Source of the DNA: Ruminococcus sp.
GTDB taxonomy: Bacteria; Bacillota; Clostridia; Oscillospirales; Ruminococcaceae
Assembly (NCBI RefSeq): GCF_017464355.1
Contig: NZ_JAFUAG010000003.1
Location: 62,001-126,000, forward strand
Length of the DNA: 64,000 nt
Direction: 5' to 3'
Shown here: positions 1 to 7,528 of the stretch, one piece after another
How the letters are laid out: every line of letters starts with the position of its first letter
Position numbering within the stretch: position 1 is the first letter of the stretch
Program-made: the position numbers and the translations under genes
The notes under the pieces: generated by a model
Seen by the model: only the letters and a program-made list of their open reading frames with translations
The model's database searches: none
Told to the model about the DNA's origin: nothing

Positions 1-27
1 GATTATCTTCTCGTTTGGTATCACCTT

Positions 28-546
28 TTATTCCTCCGGATCTTTTGTAAACTTCTTGTATATTCTTTCTATCTTTACCGCTATGACCAGGGGCGGATAT
101 CCCCCGGGGATAGCATAGTGTGAATGCGCCCTGTACCTGGGGCTCCTGTCATCGAAGCGCTGTTTCAGCTGTTCGCGGGTGGAGCTTGCAGCGATAGGGC
201 GGTGGGGGTCGTCCTTTATCCTGCCGTAGCAGGTGTTGAAATCTGTGTCAATGAACACCACCATACCTGCCTCCATGGCAGTTTTCCCGTTTATATCCGA
301 AAGCAGAGCGCCGCCTCCCGTGGCCACGACCCCGCCGATATCCCTGAAGGCGGCCAGCGCCTCGGTCTCCCTTTCACGGAAGTAAGCCTCGCCCTTTTTC
401 TCGAATATCTCGGGAATGCTCATGCCCTCTTTTTTCTCTATGTAGTCATCAAGATCAATGCATTTGCACCGCAGTCTTCTGGCAAGTATCCTGCCGACGG
501 TGCTTTTTCCGCAGCCCATAAAGCCGCAGAGAAAAATGGGTGTCAT
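28..546 (-). CDS. aroK: Shikimate kinase
   Basis: Cytosolic enzyme that phosphorylates shikimate with ATP on the way to chorismate and aromatic amino acids. At 172 residues it has the usual family length. Visible motifs are the Walker A loop G8-x4-GKST16, the D31-L-D-D34 shikimate/Mg site, F56-R-x-x-E60, the GGG loop 77-79 and a lid arginine at R116-P-I. Its ATG overlaps the stop of the upstream 85-residue gene as ATGA, so the two are probably translationally coupled. It is the last visible gene of a minus-strand operon (membrane protein, rluA-type gene, zinc protein, aroK). No other aromatic-pathway gene is nearby. Confidence 0.96.
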   Translation of the reverse strand: MTPIFLCGFMGCGKSTVGRILARRLRCKCIDLDDYIEKKEGMSIPEIFEKKGEAYFRERETEALAAFRDIGGVVATGGGALLSDINGKTAMEAGMVVFIDTDFNTCYGRIKDDPHRPIAASSTREQLKQRFDDRSPRYRAHSHYAIPGGYPPLVIAVKIERIYKKFTKDPEE

Positions 547-800
547 CTGTTGTCCTCCTTTTTACCTTCCGTAAGCCCGGCGCAGACCTGGCAGCGCCCG
601 TATTCGTCCACCGAAAGTTCATTGAAATACTTTCTTATATAATGTGCGGCGGCTGTTTCGTACCCGCCCGATATAGTTATCACCTCGGGCATATCGGGAC
701 GATACCCCTTTGCACCGCAGCAAAGGCAGGTATTTATCCATTTTCCGAATTTCGGGAACTTAAGCAGGTAGTCCTCGCCACCGTATCTCTGTCTTTTCAT
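543..800 (-). CDS. Small two-CxxC protein, probably zinc-binding
   Basis: I do not recognise a named family. The 85-residue protein has a basic N-terminus, one C-x-x-C pair (C-L-C-C-G) near residue 25 and a second (C-Q-V-C) near residue 73, the spacing of a split zinc ribbon. It lies 4 bp after the pseudouridine synthase stop and overlaps aroK by ATGA, with GGAAG about 9 nt before its ATG, so it is a genuine operon member. No membrane segment or signal peptide is visible. A zinc-dependent RNA- or protein-binding role is only a guess. Confidence 0.75.
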   Translation of the reverse strand: MKRQRYGGEDYLLKFPKFGKWINTCLCCGAKGYRPDMPEVITISGGYETAAAHYIRKYFNELSVDEYGRCQVCAGLTEGKKEDNR

Positions 801-804
801 ATCA

Positions 805-1635
805 TCACAGCTTCCTGTCCGAAGACACTGTCACCCGCTGCCCGCTTTCCGGGGAGATAAAGCTTATCTCACTGCACATCAGTGCCTGCCCCTTTCGCTC
901 GGTGCAGTCCCCTCCGTAGAGGTCGTCGCCTAACAGCGGCAGCCCTATGTGAGCCATGTGTACCCTTATCTGGTGGGTCCTGCCCGTTTCCAGATAAAAC
1001 CTGCATAACGCGCAGTTTTCCCGCCTTTCGATGACCTGCCAGCAGGTGGCGGAAAACTTCCCGTCCTCCCTTACACAGCGTATTATCACCGATTCCCTCT
1101 CTCTTGCGATAGGTGCGCACACCCGCCCTCCGCTGAGCTTTGTGGGAGGTATCAGCCCTGTGTACACCTTGCTTATGCTGCCCTGCAATATGTTTGCCGC
1201 ATAGCGGGTCTTCGCCACACAAACACAGCCTGCGGTGTCACGGTCAAGTCGGTTCACCGCCCTGAAAGTCAGCCCTCTGCAGCGGCAGGCAAAGTAATTG
1301 GCCAGCGTATCTCCCCGATGATTTATGCTCTCATGCACAGGCATATCAGCGGGCTTGTCAAACACTATGACGTCCCCGTCCTCATACAGCACAGGCACCA
1401 CCAGCTCGGGGTTTGGCTCGGGGGTCTTCTGGGCAGGCTCGGTTATGCCTATCTGCTGACCCGCCCTTGCCCTGACGGTGGCTTTAACTTTCACCCCGTC
1501 CAGGGTCATGCCCTCTGACAGCTTCAGCCTTGTTATCAGCCTGCGGGAAAAACCCCGTCCCCGCAGTATATCCCGCAGCAGGGCGCCGTCCTCCTGCGCC
1601 GACACCGTCAGCGTTCTTACAGATACTTCTTCCAT
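805..1635 (-). CDS. RluA-family pseudouridine synthase
   Basis: Converts a specific uridine in rRNA or tRNA to pseudouridine. In 276 residues it carries an N-terminal S4-like segment (about 15-60, G-x-S-R-R-L) and the catalytic domain with the family signature R129-L-D131-R-D-T-A-G. D131 is the catalytic aspartate. The C-terminal R-T-H-Q-I-R-V-H motif is also present. The start overlaps the end of the upstream membrane gene by about 19 bp. The target site (RluA, C or D type) cannot be told from sequence alone, so no symbol is given. Confidence 0.93.
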   Translation of the reverse strand: MEEVSVRTLTVSAQEDGALLRDILRGRGFSRRLITRLKLSEGMTLDGVKVKATVRARAGQQIGITEPAQKTPEPNPELVVPVLYEDGDVIVFDKPADMPVHESINHRGDTLANYFACRCRGLTFRAVNRLDRDTAGCVCVAKTRYAANILQGSISKVYTGLIPPTKLSGGRVCAPIARERESVIIRCVREDGKFSATCWQVIERRENCALCRFYLETGRTHQIRVHMAHIGLPLLGDDLYGGDCTERKGQALMCSEISFISPESGQRVTVSSDRKL

Positions 1636-2450
1636 CTTTTTATCATACCAGGCATTTTGTCGTGATTTTTGTCACCCAGCATCTCATACATGAACAGCGA
1701 GTAGCTGACCTTGAAATAGGGGTATACCACAAAAAACGGGTATATCAGCAGCATGGCAGGCAGGAACATGGCAAAGTGCAGCATGAAAGAGATATACCGC
1801 CCGTGCTTGCCCTCCATTAGCTTCACCGAGAGGTCGCAGGCATCGAACACGTTTGAACGGGGGTTCAGCGCCATGATGTATGGGGTCATTGCCATGGATA
1901 TGTAGAACCGCCCCACCAGGAAGCCCCACACCGCCGTCATGCTCAGGCAGGCCGTCAGGGCAAAAAGCGCCCCCGAGGTCAGCTCGTTTAGGGTTATCTC
2001 TCTCGCCCAGTGGTGTATGCCGTAGCAGGTAAGCAGCCCCGGGGTCAGGACGGTCAGCTTTATGACCATCTGCACCAGCTCCGATACAAAGGTGGTGCTG
2101 TAATATTTTACCGAATGGGCGTTGATGTACTGTCTTGTTTCCACCAGGCTTCCGCCCATGGCCACATCGAGGAACAGCCGCCTTACCAGCCCGAAGCAGG
2201 GCGCAGCCATAGAAAACTCCACCATGGTCTTGCTTATCCAGAAAAGCCAGGTCGATATCCTGCCGCCTGCAAGCTCTTTGGCGCTGTACAGCCAGTTGTA
2301 GCCCACGCTCCTCAGTGAGAGGAACAGTGTTGACTCGCACAGGGTTATCAGCGCTATTACGGAGAACATGAATATCATCATCGAAACGCAGTCGCCGCTG
2401 TTGCGGGCAAGCCTGCGCATGGCTGTCTGCCGTATCTCCTTGTTGGACAT
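1617..2450 (-). CDS. Multi-pass membrane protein, DUF975-like
   Basis: Integral membrane protein of about 277 residues with five to six hydrophobic segments, starting with a long one near residues 25-50. The arrangement and the opening N-K-E-I-R-x-x-A resemble the DUF975 family of unknown function; this assignment is by pattern, not search. I chose the ATG at 2450 because GGGTGGG lies 5 nt upstream; a GTG four codons earlier (2462) also keeps frame. It is first in the operon with the pseudouridine synthase, the zinc protein and aroK. Confidence 0.8.
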   Translation of the reverse strand: MSNKEIRQTAMRRLARNSGDCVSMMIFMFSVIALITLCESTLFLSLRSVGYNWLYSAKELAGGRISTWLFWISKTMVEFSMAAPCFGLVRRLFLDVAMGGSLVETRQYINAHSVKYYSTTFVSELVQMVIKLTVLTPGLLTCYGIHHWAREITLNELTSGALFALTACLSMTAVWGFLVGRFYISMAMTPYIMALNPRSNVFDACDLSVKLMEGKHGRYISFMLHFAMFLPAMLLIYPFFVVYPYFKVSYSLFMYEMLGDKNHDKMPGMIKRWKKYL

Positions 2451-2526
2451 TGTCCCACCCACTCTCGCTCAGATCTCTTATCGTCATATCCTGCCGCTGT
2501 AATGTTCCCGCAGCGGGATATGCCTG

Positions 2527-3162
2527 CTATTCTTCGTACTCGGTCTCTTCCTCAACGGGGTATCTTCCCAGTATCTCAAAGGCCTCCGACCTCTGCCACA
2601 TGGCAGCTGTCACCATGACCTCAAAGCCCTCGCCGAAATCGCAGGCATAGTCCATGGGGCGGCGCTTGGGCACACCGAAACAGCTGAGCATATTCATGAT
2701 TATGCCCCCGTGGGTAACTACCGCCGCCGAGGTCAGTCCCTCGTACATCATATCGGAAATTATTATCTTTATGGCTTCATAGCAGCGGTTCACCATTTCT
2801 CTGGCAGATTCGCCGTTGGGGGGAGGGTTGTCGAGGCCGCCCTTGATGTACTGCTTGTATTCGGGGGTGTCCATAAGGTCCTCCGCCTTCTTGTTCTCAA
2901 AATCCCCGAAGTCCATTTCTCTCAGCTCAGCCAGCTCCGCAGTGTAGCAGTTGGGGTAGAGTATGTCTGCGGTCTGCTTGCACCTTTTCAGGGGCGAGAT
3001 GTAGACCTTCTGGGGGTTGGGGTAATCCAGCTTGTCCAGCTTGTCAAAAAGCTCCCGGGAACCCAGCTCGCTCAGGGGAAGGTCGGTGGTGCCGATGTAT
3101 CTGCCTTCTTCATTGGCCTCGGTCATGCCGTGGCGTATAAAAGCTATCCTGTATCCTTTCAT
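2527..3162 (-). CDS. Histidine phosphatase family protein
   Basis: Member of the phosphoglycerate-mutase-like histidine phosphatases, which form a phosphohistidine intermediate. R10-H11-G12 begins the active site, S-P-L-x-R-C-x-Q-T follows, and the second catalytic histidine lies in V-V-T-H-G-G near residue 150. The layout resembles CobC/YhfR-type small-molecule phosphatases; the substrate is unknown. I start at ATG 3162 (211 residues) because AAGGAGG (3171-3177 on this strand) sits 8 nt before it; a seven-codon extension to 3183 would cover that site. The short acidic tail ends E-E-T-E-Y-E-E. It is divergent from the XRE regulator. Confidence 0.9.
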   Translation of the reverse strand: MKGYRIAFIRHGMTEANEEGRYIGTTDLPLSELGSRELFDKLDKLDYPNPQKVYISPLKRCKQTADILYPNCYTAELAELREMDFGDFENKKAEDLMDTPEYKQYIKGGLDNPPPNGESAREMVNRCYEAIKIIISDMMYEGLTSAAVVTHGGIIMNMLSCFGVPKRRPMDYACDFGEGFEVMVTAAMWQRSEAFEILGRYPVEEETEYEE

Positions 3163-3200
3163 GAGGAAAGGCCTCCTTGTCAAAAATTATTCAATTTCCC

Positions 3201-3229
3201 TTTACAAATGCTGAAAATTGATGTATAAT
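3201..3229 (+). promoter_or_regulatory. Predicted sigma-A promoter for the XRE gene
   Basis: TTTACA at 3201-3206 and TATAAT at 3224-3229 are separated by 17 bp. The start codon of the regulator is about 155 bp downstream, which implies a long leader. The promoter lies only 40 bp from the divergent phosphatase start. Confidence 0.7.
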
Positions 3230-3235
3230 GTTATA

Positions 3236-3384
3236 GTGCCCGGCGTGATACGAAGTCGTGCCGTTCACGCTGTCTGCGGCATTGCCGCGGCAGAGCATAT
3301 GTTTGATAGACCTAACAGATAAATTGTTAAAATTACTACTTAATCGCAGCAATCAACTTGACATTATCAGGAGATGAATTCAGT
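3236..3384 (+). promoter_or_regulatory. Structured 5' leader of the XRE regulator gene
   Basis: About 150 nt between the predicted promoter and the ATG. It contains a GGC..GCC stem-loop around 3242-3262 and a tight GCGGC/GCCGC hairpin near 3276-3290, followed by an AT-rich stretch and the AGGAGA ribosome site at 3369-3374. No terminator-type T-run follows the hairpins and no known riboswitch class was recognised. Confidence 0.4.
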
Positions 3385-4014
3385 ATGAGTACGGAAAACG
3401 GGCAGCAATACCTGAAAGAGGTAGGGGAGCGCCTGAGGGGTGTAAGGCTCCTGCTGGGGCTCACCCAGAAACAGGCGGCGGAAGCTACGGGGATATCCCA
3501 GTCCTTCCTGTCTTCCCTCGAACGCGGACAGAAGTCTGTATGTACCGCGCAGATAATCGCGCTGATACGGTATTACAAGGTGCCCTACGGCATGATATTC
3601 GGCAGTGAGGACGGGGACTTCAATCTCAATGATTTCCCCACAGGCGGAAGCTCTGACATCAGTATAGAGCTTATGAACACACTGGTGGGCAAGGGGCGTT
3701 CCGATGCTCTGCAGACAGGCACCAACAACTGCCTCAAGCTGGTGGTGTACATGATATTCCGCACAGTGTACCGCGAAAACCCCCGTAACAGCGATAAGCT
3801 TTTCTCGCTGAGCTTTGATGATGCCATGGAGAGCGTGACACGCATACTCATGGCAGCCCCCGAGAATATAAGGCGCTTTATCCGTGACAGCCGCAGCATA
3901 AATGCCAACCGCTTTGAACTGCCCCCCGAGAGAAATCCCGAGCTGAGGGCTTTTATAGCGGAGTGTGAGCGAATGATACTTTTCGCGAACCGCAACAGCA
4001 TACAGCCGAAATAA
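3385..4014 (+). CDS. XRE-family HTH transcriptional regulator
   Basis: Cytosolic DNA-binding protein of 209 residues. Residues about 13-68 form a Cro/C1-type helix-turn-helix (L-T-Q-K-Q-A-A-E-A-T-G-I-S-Q-S-F-L-S-S-L-E-R-G). The remaining ~140 residues are an unassigned helical domain, possibly for dimerisation or ligand sensing. ATG 3385 is preferred over an upstream TTG because AGGAGA lies 10 nt before it. The gene is divergent from the phosphatase and upstream of rnfCD; its targets are unknown. A long leader suggests regulation after transcription starts. Confidence 0.85.
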   Translation: MSTENGQQYLKEVGERLRGVRLLLGLTQKQAAEATGISQSFLSSLERGQKSVCTAQIIALIRYYKVPYGMIFGSEDGDFNLNDFPTGGSSDISIELMNTLVGKGRSDALQTGTNNCLKLVVYMIFRTVYRENPRNSDKLFSLSFDDAMESVTRILMAAPENIRRFIRDSRSINANRFELPPERNPELRAFIAECERMILFANRNSIQPK

Positions 4015-4171
4015 CAAGGTATTGCCGATGTAAGGCATACGGCGGAGATATCCTGCCGTTACCATACACTGAACATTATAACACATTAATAAAGATATTT
4101 CAAGCGTTTGCAGGAAATAAAAGGTCAGCGGGGGAGGCTTGTCCCTGCGCTGAAGTTGGGAGCTGATAGCT

Positions 4172-5434
4172 TTGAAAATAAGAGGGATCTTTCTCGACAG
4201 AGAAAAGAATACCGAGAACAGCCTGACTATCGCCATGCCCACCCCCGAGAGGGTGCGGGTGCCGATACCTCGGGACGGCAAAGCACTGGTCAAAGCGGGC
4301 CAGTGGGTGCTGACAGGCAATGTCATAAGCGACGGTGCCGTGCCTGCCCATGCATCGGTATCGGGCAAGGTCGAAGAGATAACGGTCATAGATGACCCCT
4401 CGGGCAGCTATGAAGCCGTGGTGATAAAGGCCGATGAGGACCAGAAGGAAGCGGCGGTAAGGGTGCCCCGTGCCGATGACAGGGAAAGCTTTATCGCGGC
4501 GGCGGCAGCATCGGGCTGCCCTGCGGCAGAGAAGCTGGCGGCTGCGAAAGATGCCGATATCCTCATAGTCAACGGGCTGGAGAGCGAGCAGTATGTCACG
4601 GCGGAGTACCGCTGTATGCTGGACGATGACAAGCTCATAGCAGCAGGCATTTCCCTGATAAGCAGGTTCATGGGCATAGAGAAGACATATATCGCCGTGG
4701 CGGCGGACTGTCCCGATGCGGCAGAAGCCATGCAAAAGGCAGCCAAGGATATCAAGGGCTGCGAGGTGTTGAGCCTGAGGCCCGATCACCCCGGCGGCGC
4801 TGAGTTCGTGCTGGTAAATAATGTTACGGGAAGAAAGTCCGCTCCCGGGGAGAGCGCAGCCGACCAAAAGGTGCTGGTGCTGCTGCCCTCCGAGGCCGCT
4901 TTCCTGGCAGGCTATTTTGAAACGGGTATGCCCATGGTCAAAAGGCGCGTTACTGTGGACGGCGACCTGGTGAAGACCCCCTGCGTGATGGAAGCGCCTA
5001 TAGGTTCACCCTATTCGGCGCTGCTGGCTTATGCGGACGCTAACCTTGACCCCGCCGAAAAACTCGTTATCGGCGGCATGATGACAGGAAAGTCCGTTAC
5101 CGACCCCGAGCTGCCCCTGGGCAAGGGCGACAATGCGGTGCTTATCTTCATGAAGCCGCTGGAGGAGGGCAAGGGTACCCTGAAAGACGGCTGTGTGCAG
5201 ACCAACTGCATAAAGTGCGGCCGATGCATGAGAGCCTGTCCTGTGGGCCTTATGCCCATGAGGATAGAGAAAGCCCTTATCAAAAAGAAAAAAGCCGACC
5301 TGAAAAGGCTGCGCCCCGACCTTTGCGTGGGCTGCGGGTCGTGTACCTATATCTGTCCCGCTAACAGGGAGCTGGCAGAGGTCATAAGAAAGGCTCAGAA
5401 AATGCTGGCAGGAAAGGGAGGCGATGAAGCATGA
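4172..5434 (+). CDS. rnfC: RnfC-like electron transport subunit
   Basis: Peripheral subunit of Rnf, the membrane complex that couples ferredoxin:NAD oxidoreduction to ion pumping. It has 420 residues with an N-terminal RnfC/NqrA barrel region (P-x-P-R-D-G-K-A-L-V-K-x-G-Q-W-V near 35-50) and two [4Fe-4S] motifs, C346-IKC-GRC-MRAC-P and C385-VGC-GSC-TYIC-P. The start is TTG at 4172 with GGGAG upstream; no ATG fits. It overlaps rnfD by ATGA. The usual rnfG, E, A and B do not follow, so a complete complex must use genes elsewhere or this pair does something different. Confidence 0.9.
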   Translation: MKIRGIFLDREKNTENSLTIAMPTPERVRVPIPRDGKALVKAGQWVLTGNVISDGAVPAHASVSGKVEEITVIDDPSGSYEAVVIKADEDQKEAAVRVPRADDRESFIAAAAASGCPAAEKLAAAKDADILIVNGLESEQYVTAEYRCMLDDDKLIAAGISLISRFMGIEKTYIAVAADCPDAAEAMQKAAKDIKGCEVLSLRPDHPGGAEFVLVNNVTGRKSAPGESAADQKVLVLLPSEAAFLAGYFETGMPMVKRRVTVDGDLVKTPCVMEAPIGSPYSALLAYADANLDPAEKLVIGGMMTGKSVTDPELPLGKGDNAVLIFMKPLEEGKGTLKDGCVQTNCIKCGRCMRACPVGLMPMRIEKALIKKKKADLKRLRPDLCVGCGSCTYICPANRELAEVIRKAQKMLAGKGGDEA

Positions 5435-6375
5435 CAGATTTCAGACCTGAGATAGCGGAATTCAAAGAGTTTTCCGCACCTTATGTAAGGGACGGCCAGA
5501 AGACCTCAAAGATAATGACCCATGTGCTGATAGCTTCGCTGCCGTCGCTGCTGCTTTCGGGCATAATATTCGGCGGAGATGCGCTGATGCTCTTCGGCTT
5601 CTGCGTGCTTTCTGCCATGTTCTGGGAATGGCTCTCGGGGCTGATACTCAGGCGCCCAAAGTCCACCGATGACCTTTCCGCCGCCATAACAGGCATGGTG
5701 TTCGCATTCATGCTGCCTGCGAGCTTCCCCTACTGGAAAGCCATAATAGGCACCTTTATAGCTATCGTAGTGTTCAAGCAGCTGTTCGGCGGCATAGGCA
5801 AAAACATCTTCAACCCCGCCGCGGCTTCTATGCTGGTGTGTCGGTTTATCTTCAGCTCAAGCTTCGTTTACCCCGAGCCTGTCATCAATTCTGCCGATGT
5901 AGCAGTAACAGGCGAAACATCTCTGCAATCCATGAAAGATGCCTATGCTGATATGTTCCTTGGAAGAGTCTGCGGCGGCTTCGGCGAGGTGTCGGTCATA
6001 GCTATACTCACAGGTGCGTTCTACCTGCTGGCCATGAGGGTCATATCTCTTCATGAGCCCGTAGCTTTCCTGGGTACGCTGTTCGTGTTCTCCTATATAG
6101 CAGGACAGGACGGTGTCTACCAGATACTGGCAGGCGGTGCAGTGTTCACGGCATTCTTCCTGGGCTGTGACTACGTCACCACCCCCACCACAGGCCTGGG
6201 CAAGGTGATATTCGGTGTGCTGGCAGCGGCGATCACCTGCGTGCTGAGGTTCTTCACCCCCGTGCCCCATGATATGCTCATAGCCATACTCGCCTGCAAC
6301 CTGCTGACCCCCGTCATTGACAGGTTCACCGAGAAAAAGCCTATGGGCGCTGTCCCGACGGCTAAGGCGGAATAA
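5431..6375 (+). CDS. rnfD: RnfD-like membrane subunit
   Basis: Polytopic membrane subunit of the RnfD/NqrB family, which holds covalent FMN in the electron path; 314 residues with about nine hydrophobic segments. The flavinylation site is normally D-x-x-[ST]-G-A-T; here it reads V-T160-G-E-T163-S, so the acceptor threonine T163 is kept but the small residue before it is Glu. F-N-P-A-A near 127 and the late T-T-P-T-T-G motif are family-typical. A strong terminator starts 8 bp after the stop, so transcription ends here without the other rnf genes. Confidence 0.9.
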   Translation: MTDFRPEIAEFKEFSAPYVRDGQKTSKIMTHVLIASLPSLLLSGIIFGGDALMLFGFCVLSAMFWEWLSGLILRRPKSTDDLSAAITGMVFAFMLPASFPYWKAIIGTFIAIVVFKQLFGGIGKNIFNPAAASMLVCRFIFSSSFVYPEPVINSADVAVTGETSLQSMKDAYADMFLGRVCGGFGEVSVIAILTGAFYLLAMRVISLHEPVAFLGTLFVFSYIAGQDGVYQILAGGAVFTAFFLGCDYVTTPTTGLGKVIFGVLAAAITCVLRFFTPVPHDMLIAILACNLLTPVIDRFTEKKPMGAVPTAKAE

Positions 6376-6382
6376 AAAAATC

Positions 6383-6414
6383 AGGTGTATCCCCATGAGG
6401 GATACACCTTTTTT
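6383..6414 (+). terminator. Rho-independent terminator after rnfD
   Basis: A 10-bp perfect stem (AGGTGTATCC / GGATACACCT) with a 7-nt loop is followed directly by six T. Confidence 0.93.
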
Positions 6415-6417
6415 CTG

Positions 6418-6488
6418 CCGATCTTGATGTGTATTGCTGATGATACAGAATTGCTGTTCTTTCGTATCGCGGCGCAATACGAAAACGA
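6418..6488 (-). repeat. Dispersed hairpin repeat, copy 1 (reverse orientation)
   Basis: Read on the minus strand it matches the copies at 12421 and 19228 through GAACAGC..TGTATCATCAG..ATACACATCAA. It lies between the rnfD terminator and the 3' end of the minus-strand lipoprotein gene. The outer end away from that shared block has diverged. Confidence 0.65.
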
Positions 6489-6491
6489 ATT

Positions 6492-7163
6492 TCAGTTCAA
6501 TTCGACTTTGTACAGCGGCTCCAGAGGCTTTGCTTCGGCAAAGTCCATAGCCGAGATATCGGGCTTGCTCAGCAGACTGTAGTATACCTCGCCGTCAACT
6601 ATGTATACGGGAGAATGCTCTTTGCCTCTGGCAAATATGAAGCCCTTGCCCTCGCGGTAAAGCTTGGGCACGGGGTAGTCCTCCGATTCAAGCTGGCTGC
6701 TAGGGTCAACAAGGGTGGCAGCCGCAGTACCGTCTTCAAGGAAGCCTACCTCTGCTGCTATAAGGTCGGTCTCGGTGTCGATGATGTAGGCCATGTATTG
6801 CGATGGCACAGCCGTTTTGCCCAGGTCATAGGTAAGCTGAGGTTCGGTGCAGTACAATGCGTCGGGGTGTGCGAAGCCCTCAAAGGTGCTGCCGTCATTA
6901 AGGGTCTGTCCCGAGAACACTTCCTCCACCTCCTTTACCGCAGCGTTCACCGAACTCATGTCCGCCGCAAGGTCGGGCTTTGTCGGCTCAGCCGATATTT
7001 CTTCCGCCGTAGTCTCTTCGGTCTTTTCGTCGGAAGCTGCCTGCTCTGCCGAAGAACTTTCAGCCACGGAACTGTCCTTTGCAGCGCTGCTTTCCTCCAC
7101 CTGCCCGCAGCCCGCCAGGAGCAGTGCCGCCAGTGCTGTAAAAATAAGTATATTCTTTTTCAT
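6492..7163 (-). CDS. Lipoprotein, paralogue of the one at 9176
   Basis: Exported lipoprotein of 223 residues. The N-terminus is K-K, a hydrophobic stretch and the lipobox L-L-A-G-C19, then a Ser/Glu/Thr-rich linker to about residue 65 and a compact C-terminal domain. That domain matches the 9176 protein in E-P-Q-L-x-Y, G-K-G-F-I, S-P-V-Y-I-x-D-G-x-V-Y and P-L-x-P-x-Y-K. Function unknown; the domain is probably outside the membrane. The SD GAGGTGAT is 4-11 nt before ATG. Its promoter region is a near copy of the one before 9176. Confidence 0.88.
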   Translation of the reverse strand: MKKNILIFTALAALLLAGCGQVEESSAAKDSSVAESSSAEQAASDEKTEETTAEEISAEPTKPDLAADMSSVNAAVKEVEEVFSGQTLNDGSTFEGFAHPDALYCTEPQLTYDLGKTAVPSQYMAYIIDTETDLIAAEVGFLEDGTAAATLVDPSSQLESEDYPVPKLYREGKGFIFARGKEHSPVYIVDGEVYYSLLSKPDISAMDFAEAKPLEPLYKVELN

Positions 7164-7214
7164 GTTATCACCTCATCGTTTCACAGTGCAAATAAAAATA
7201 TCCTTCATGACTTT

Positions 7215-7242
7215 ATTATACTCCATTCCGTTCAATAATCAA
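7215..7242 (-). promoter_or_regulatory. Predicted promoter of lipoprotein 6492
   Basis: On the minus strand TTGATT (7242-7237) and TATAAT (7220-7215) are 16 bp apart. Sequence around it, including GGTGCAGG before the -35 box, is shared with the 9099 promoter. Confidence 0.75.
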
Positions 7243-7253
7243 TATCCTGCACC

Positions 7254-7280
7254 AAATTGTAACTTTTTTCGTACAAAAAA
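7254..7280 (-). promoter_or_regulatory. Shared operator-like block, copy A
   Basis: On the minus strand it reads TTTTTTGTACG then AAAAAAGTTACA. It is identical except at one base to the block at 9061-9083, and in both places ..GTTACA ends 15 bp before the -35 box. TGTAC and GTTACA form an imperfect inverted repeat. Confidence 0.6.
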
Positions 7281-7358
7281 GCAAAACCGCCCTGCTCTTT
7301 TTGGTGCTGTATACAATATATATCCCTGCTGCATAAACAAAGCCTGTTCAGGGCATAA

Positions 7359-7390
7359 TTGCCTAATTGCCGTCCGCGGGAATTGGGCAA
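7359..7390. repeat. Imperfect 14-bp inverted repeat upstream of aquaporin
   Basis: TTGCCTAATTGCCG and CGGGAATTGGGCAA pair at 12 of 14 positions around a 4-nt centre. It ends 46 bp before the aquaporin -35 box and could be an operator or a hairpin. Confidence 0.5.
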
Positions 7391-7435
7391 AATGTAAAAC
7401 TTTTTACAATAGCCGATTAAATTTCATGTATAAGG

Positions 7436-7464
7436 TAGACAAGCTTTTGCAAATGGGCTATAAT
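7436..7464 (+). promoter_or_regulatory. Predicted promoter of the aquaporin gene
   Basis: TAGACA (7436-7441) and TATAAT (7459-7464) are separated by 17 bp. The transcript would carry an 8-bp-stem hairpin (GCCGACAG/CTGTCGGC, 7477-7497), followed by GGTGGTTTTT, before the AGGAGG at 7513. Confidence 0.75.
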
Positions 7465-7528
7465 ATAGTGTACGGAGCCGACAGAACCGCTGTCGGCGGT
7501 GGTTTTTCAGATAGGAGGTCTTGAAATT

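Larger units (their letters stand above)
7164..7528. other. Divergent intergenic region between lipoprotein and aquaporin genes
   Basis: No gene is visible in these 365 bp. From left to right it holds the lipoprotein promoter (minus, 7215-7242), the shared upstream block (7254-7280), an AT-rich stretch, a 32-bp imperfect inverted repeat (7359-7390), the aquaporin promoter (7436-7464) and a hairpin in its leader (7477-7497). Confidence 0.8.
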
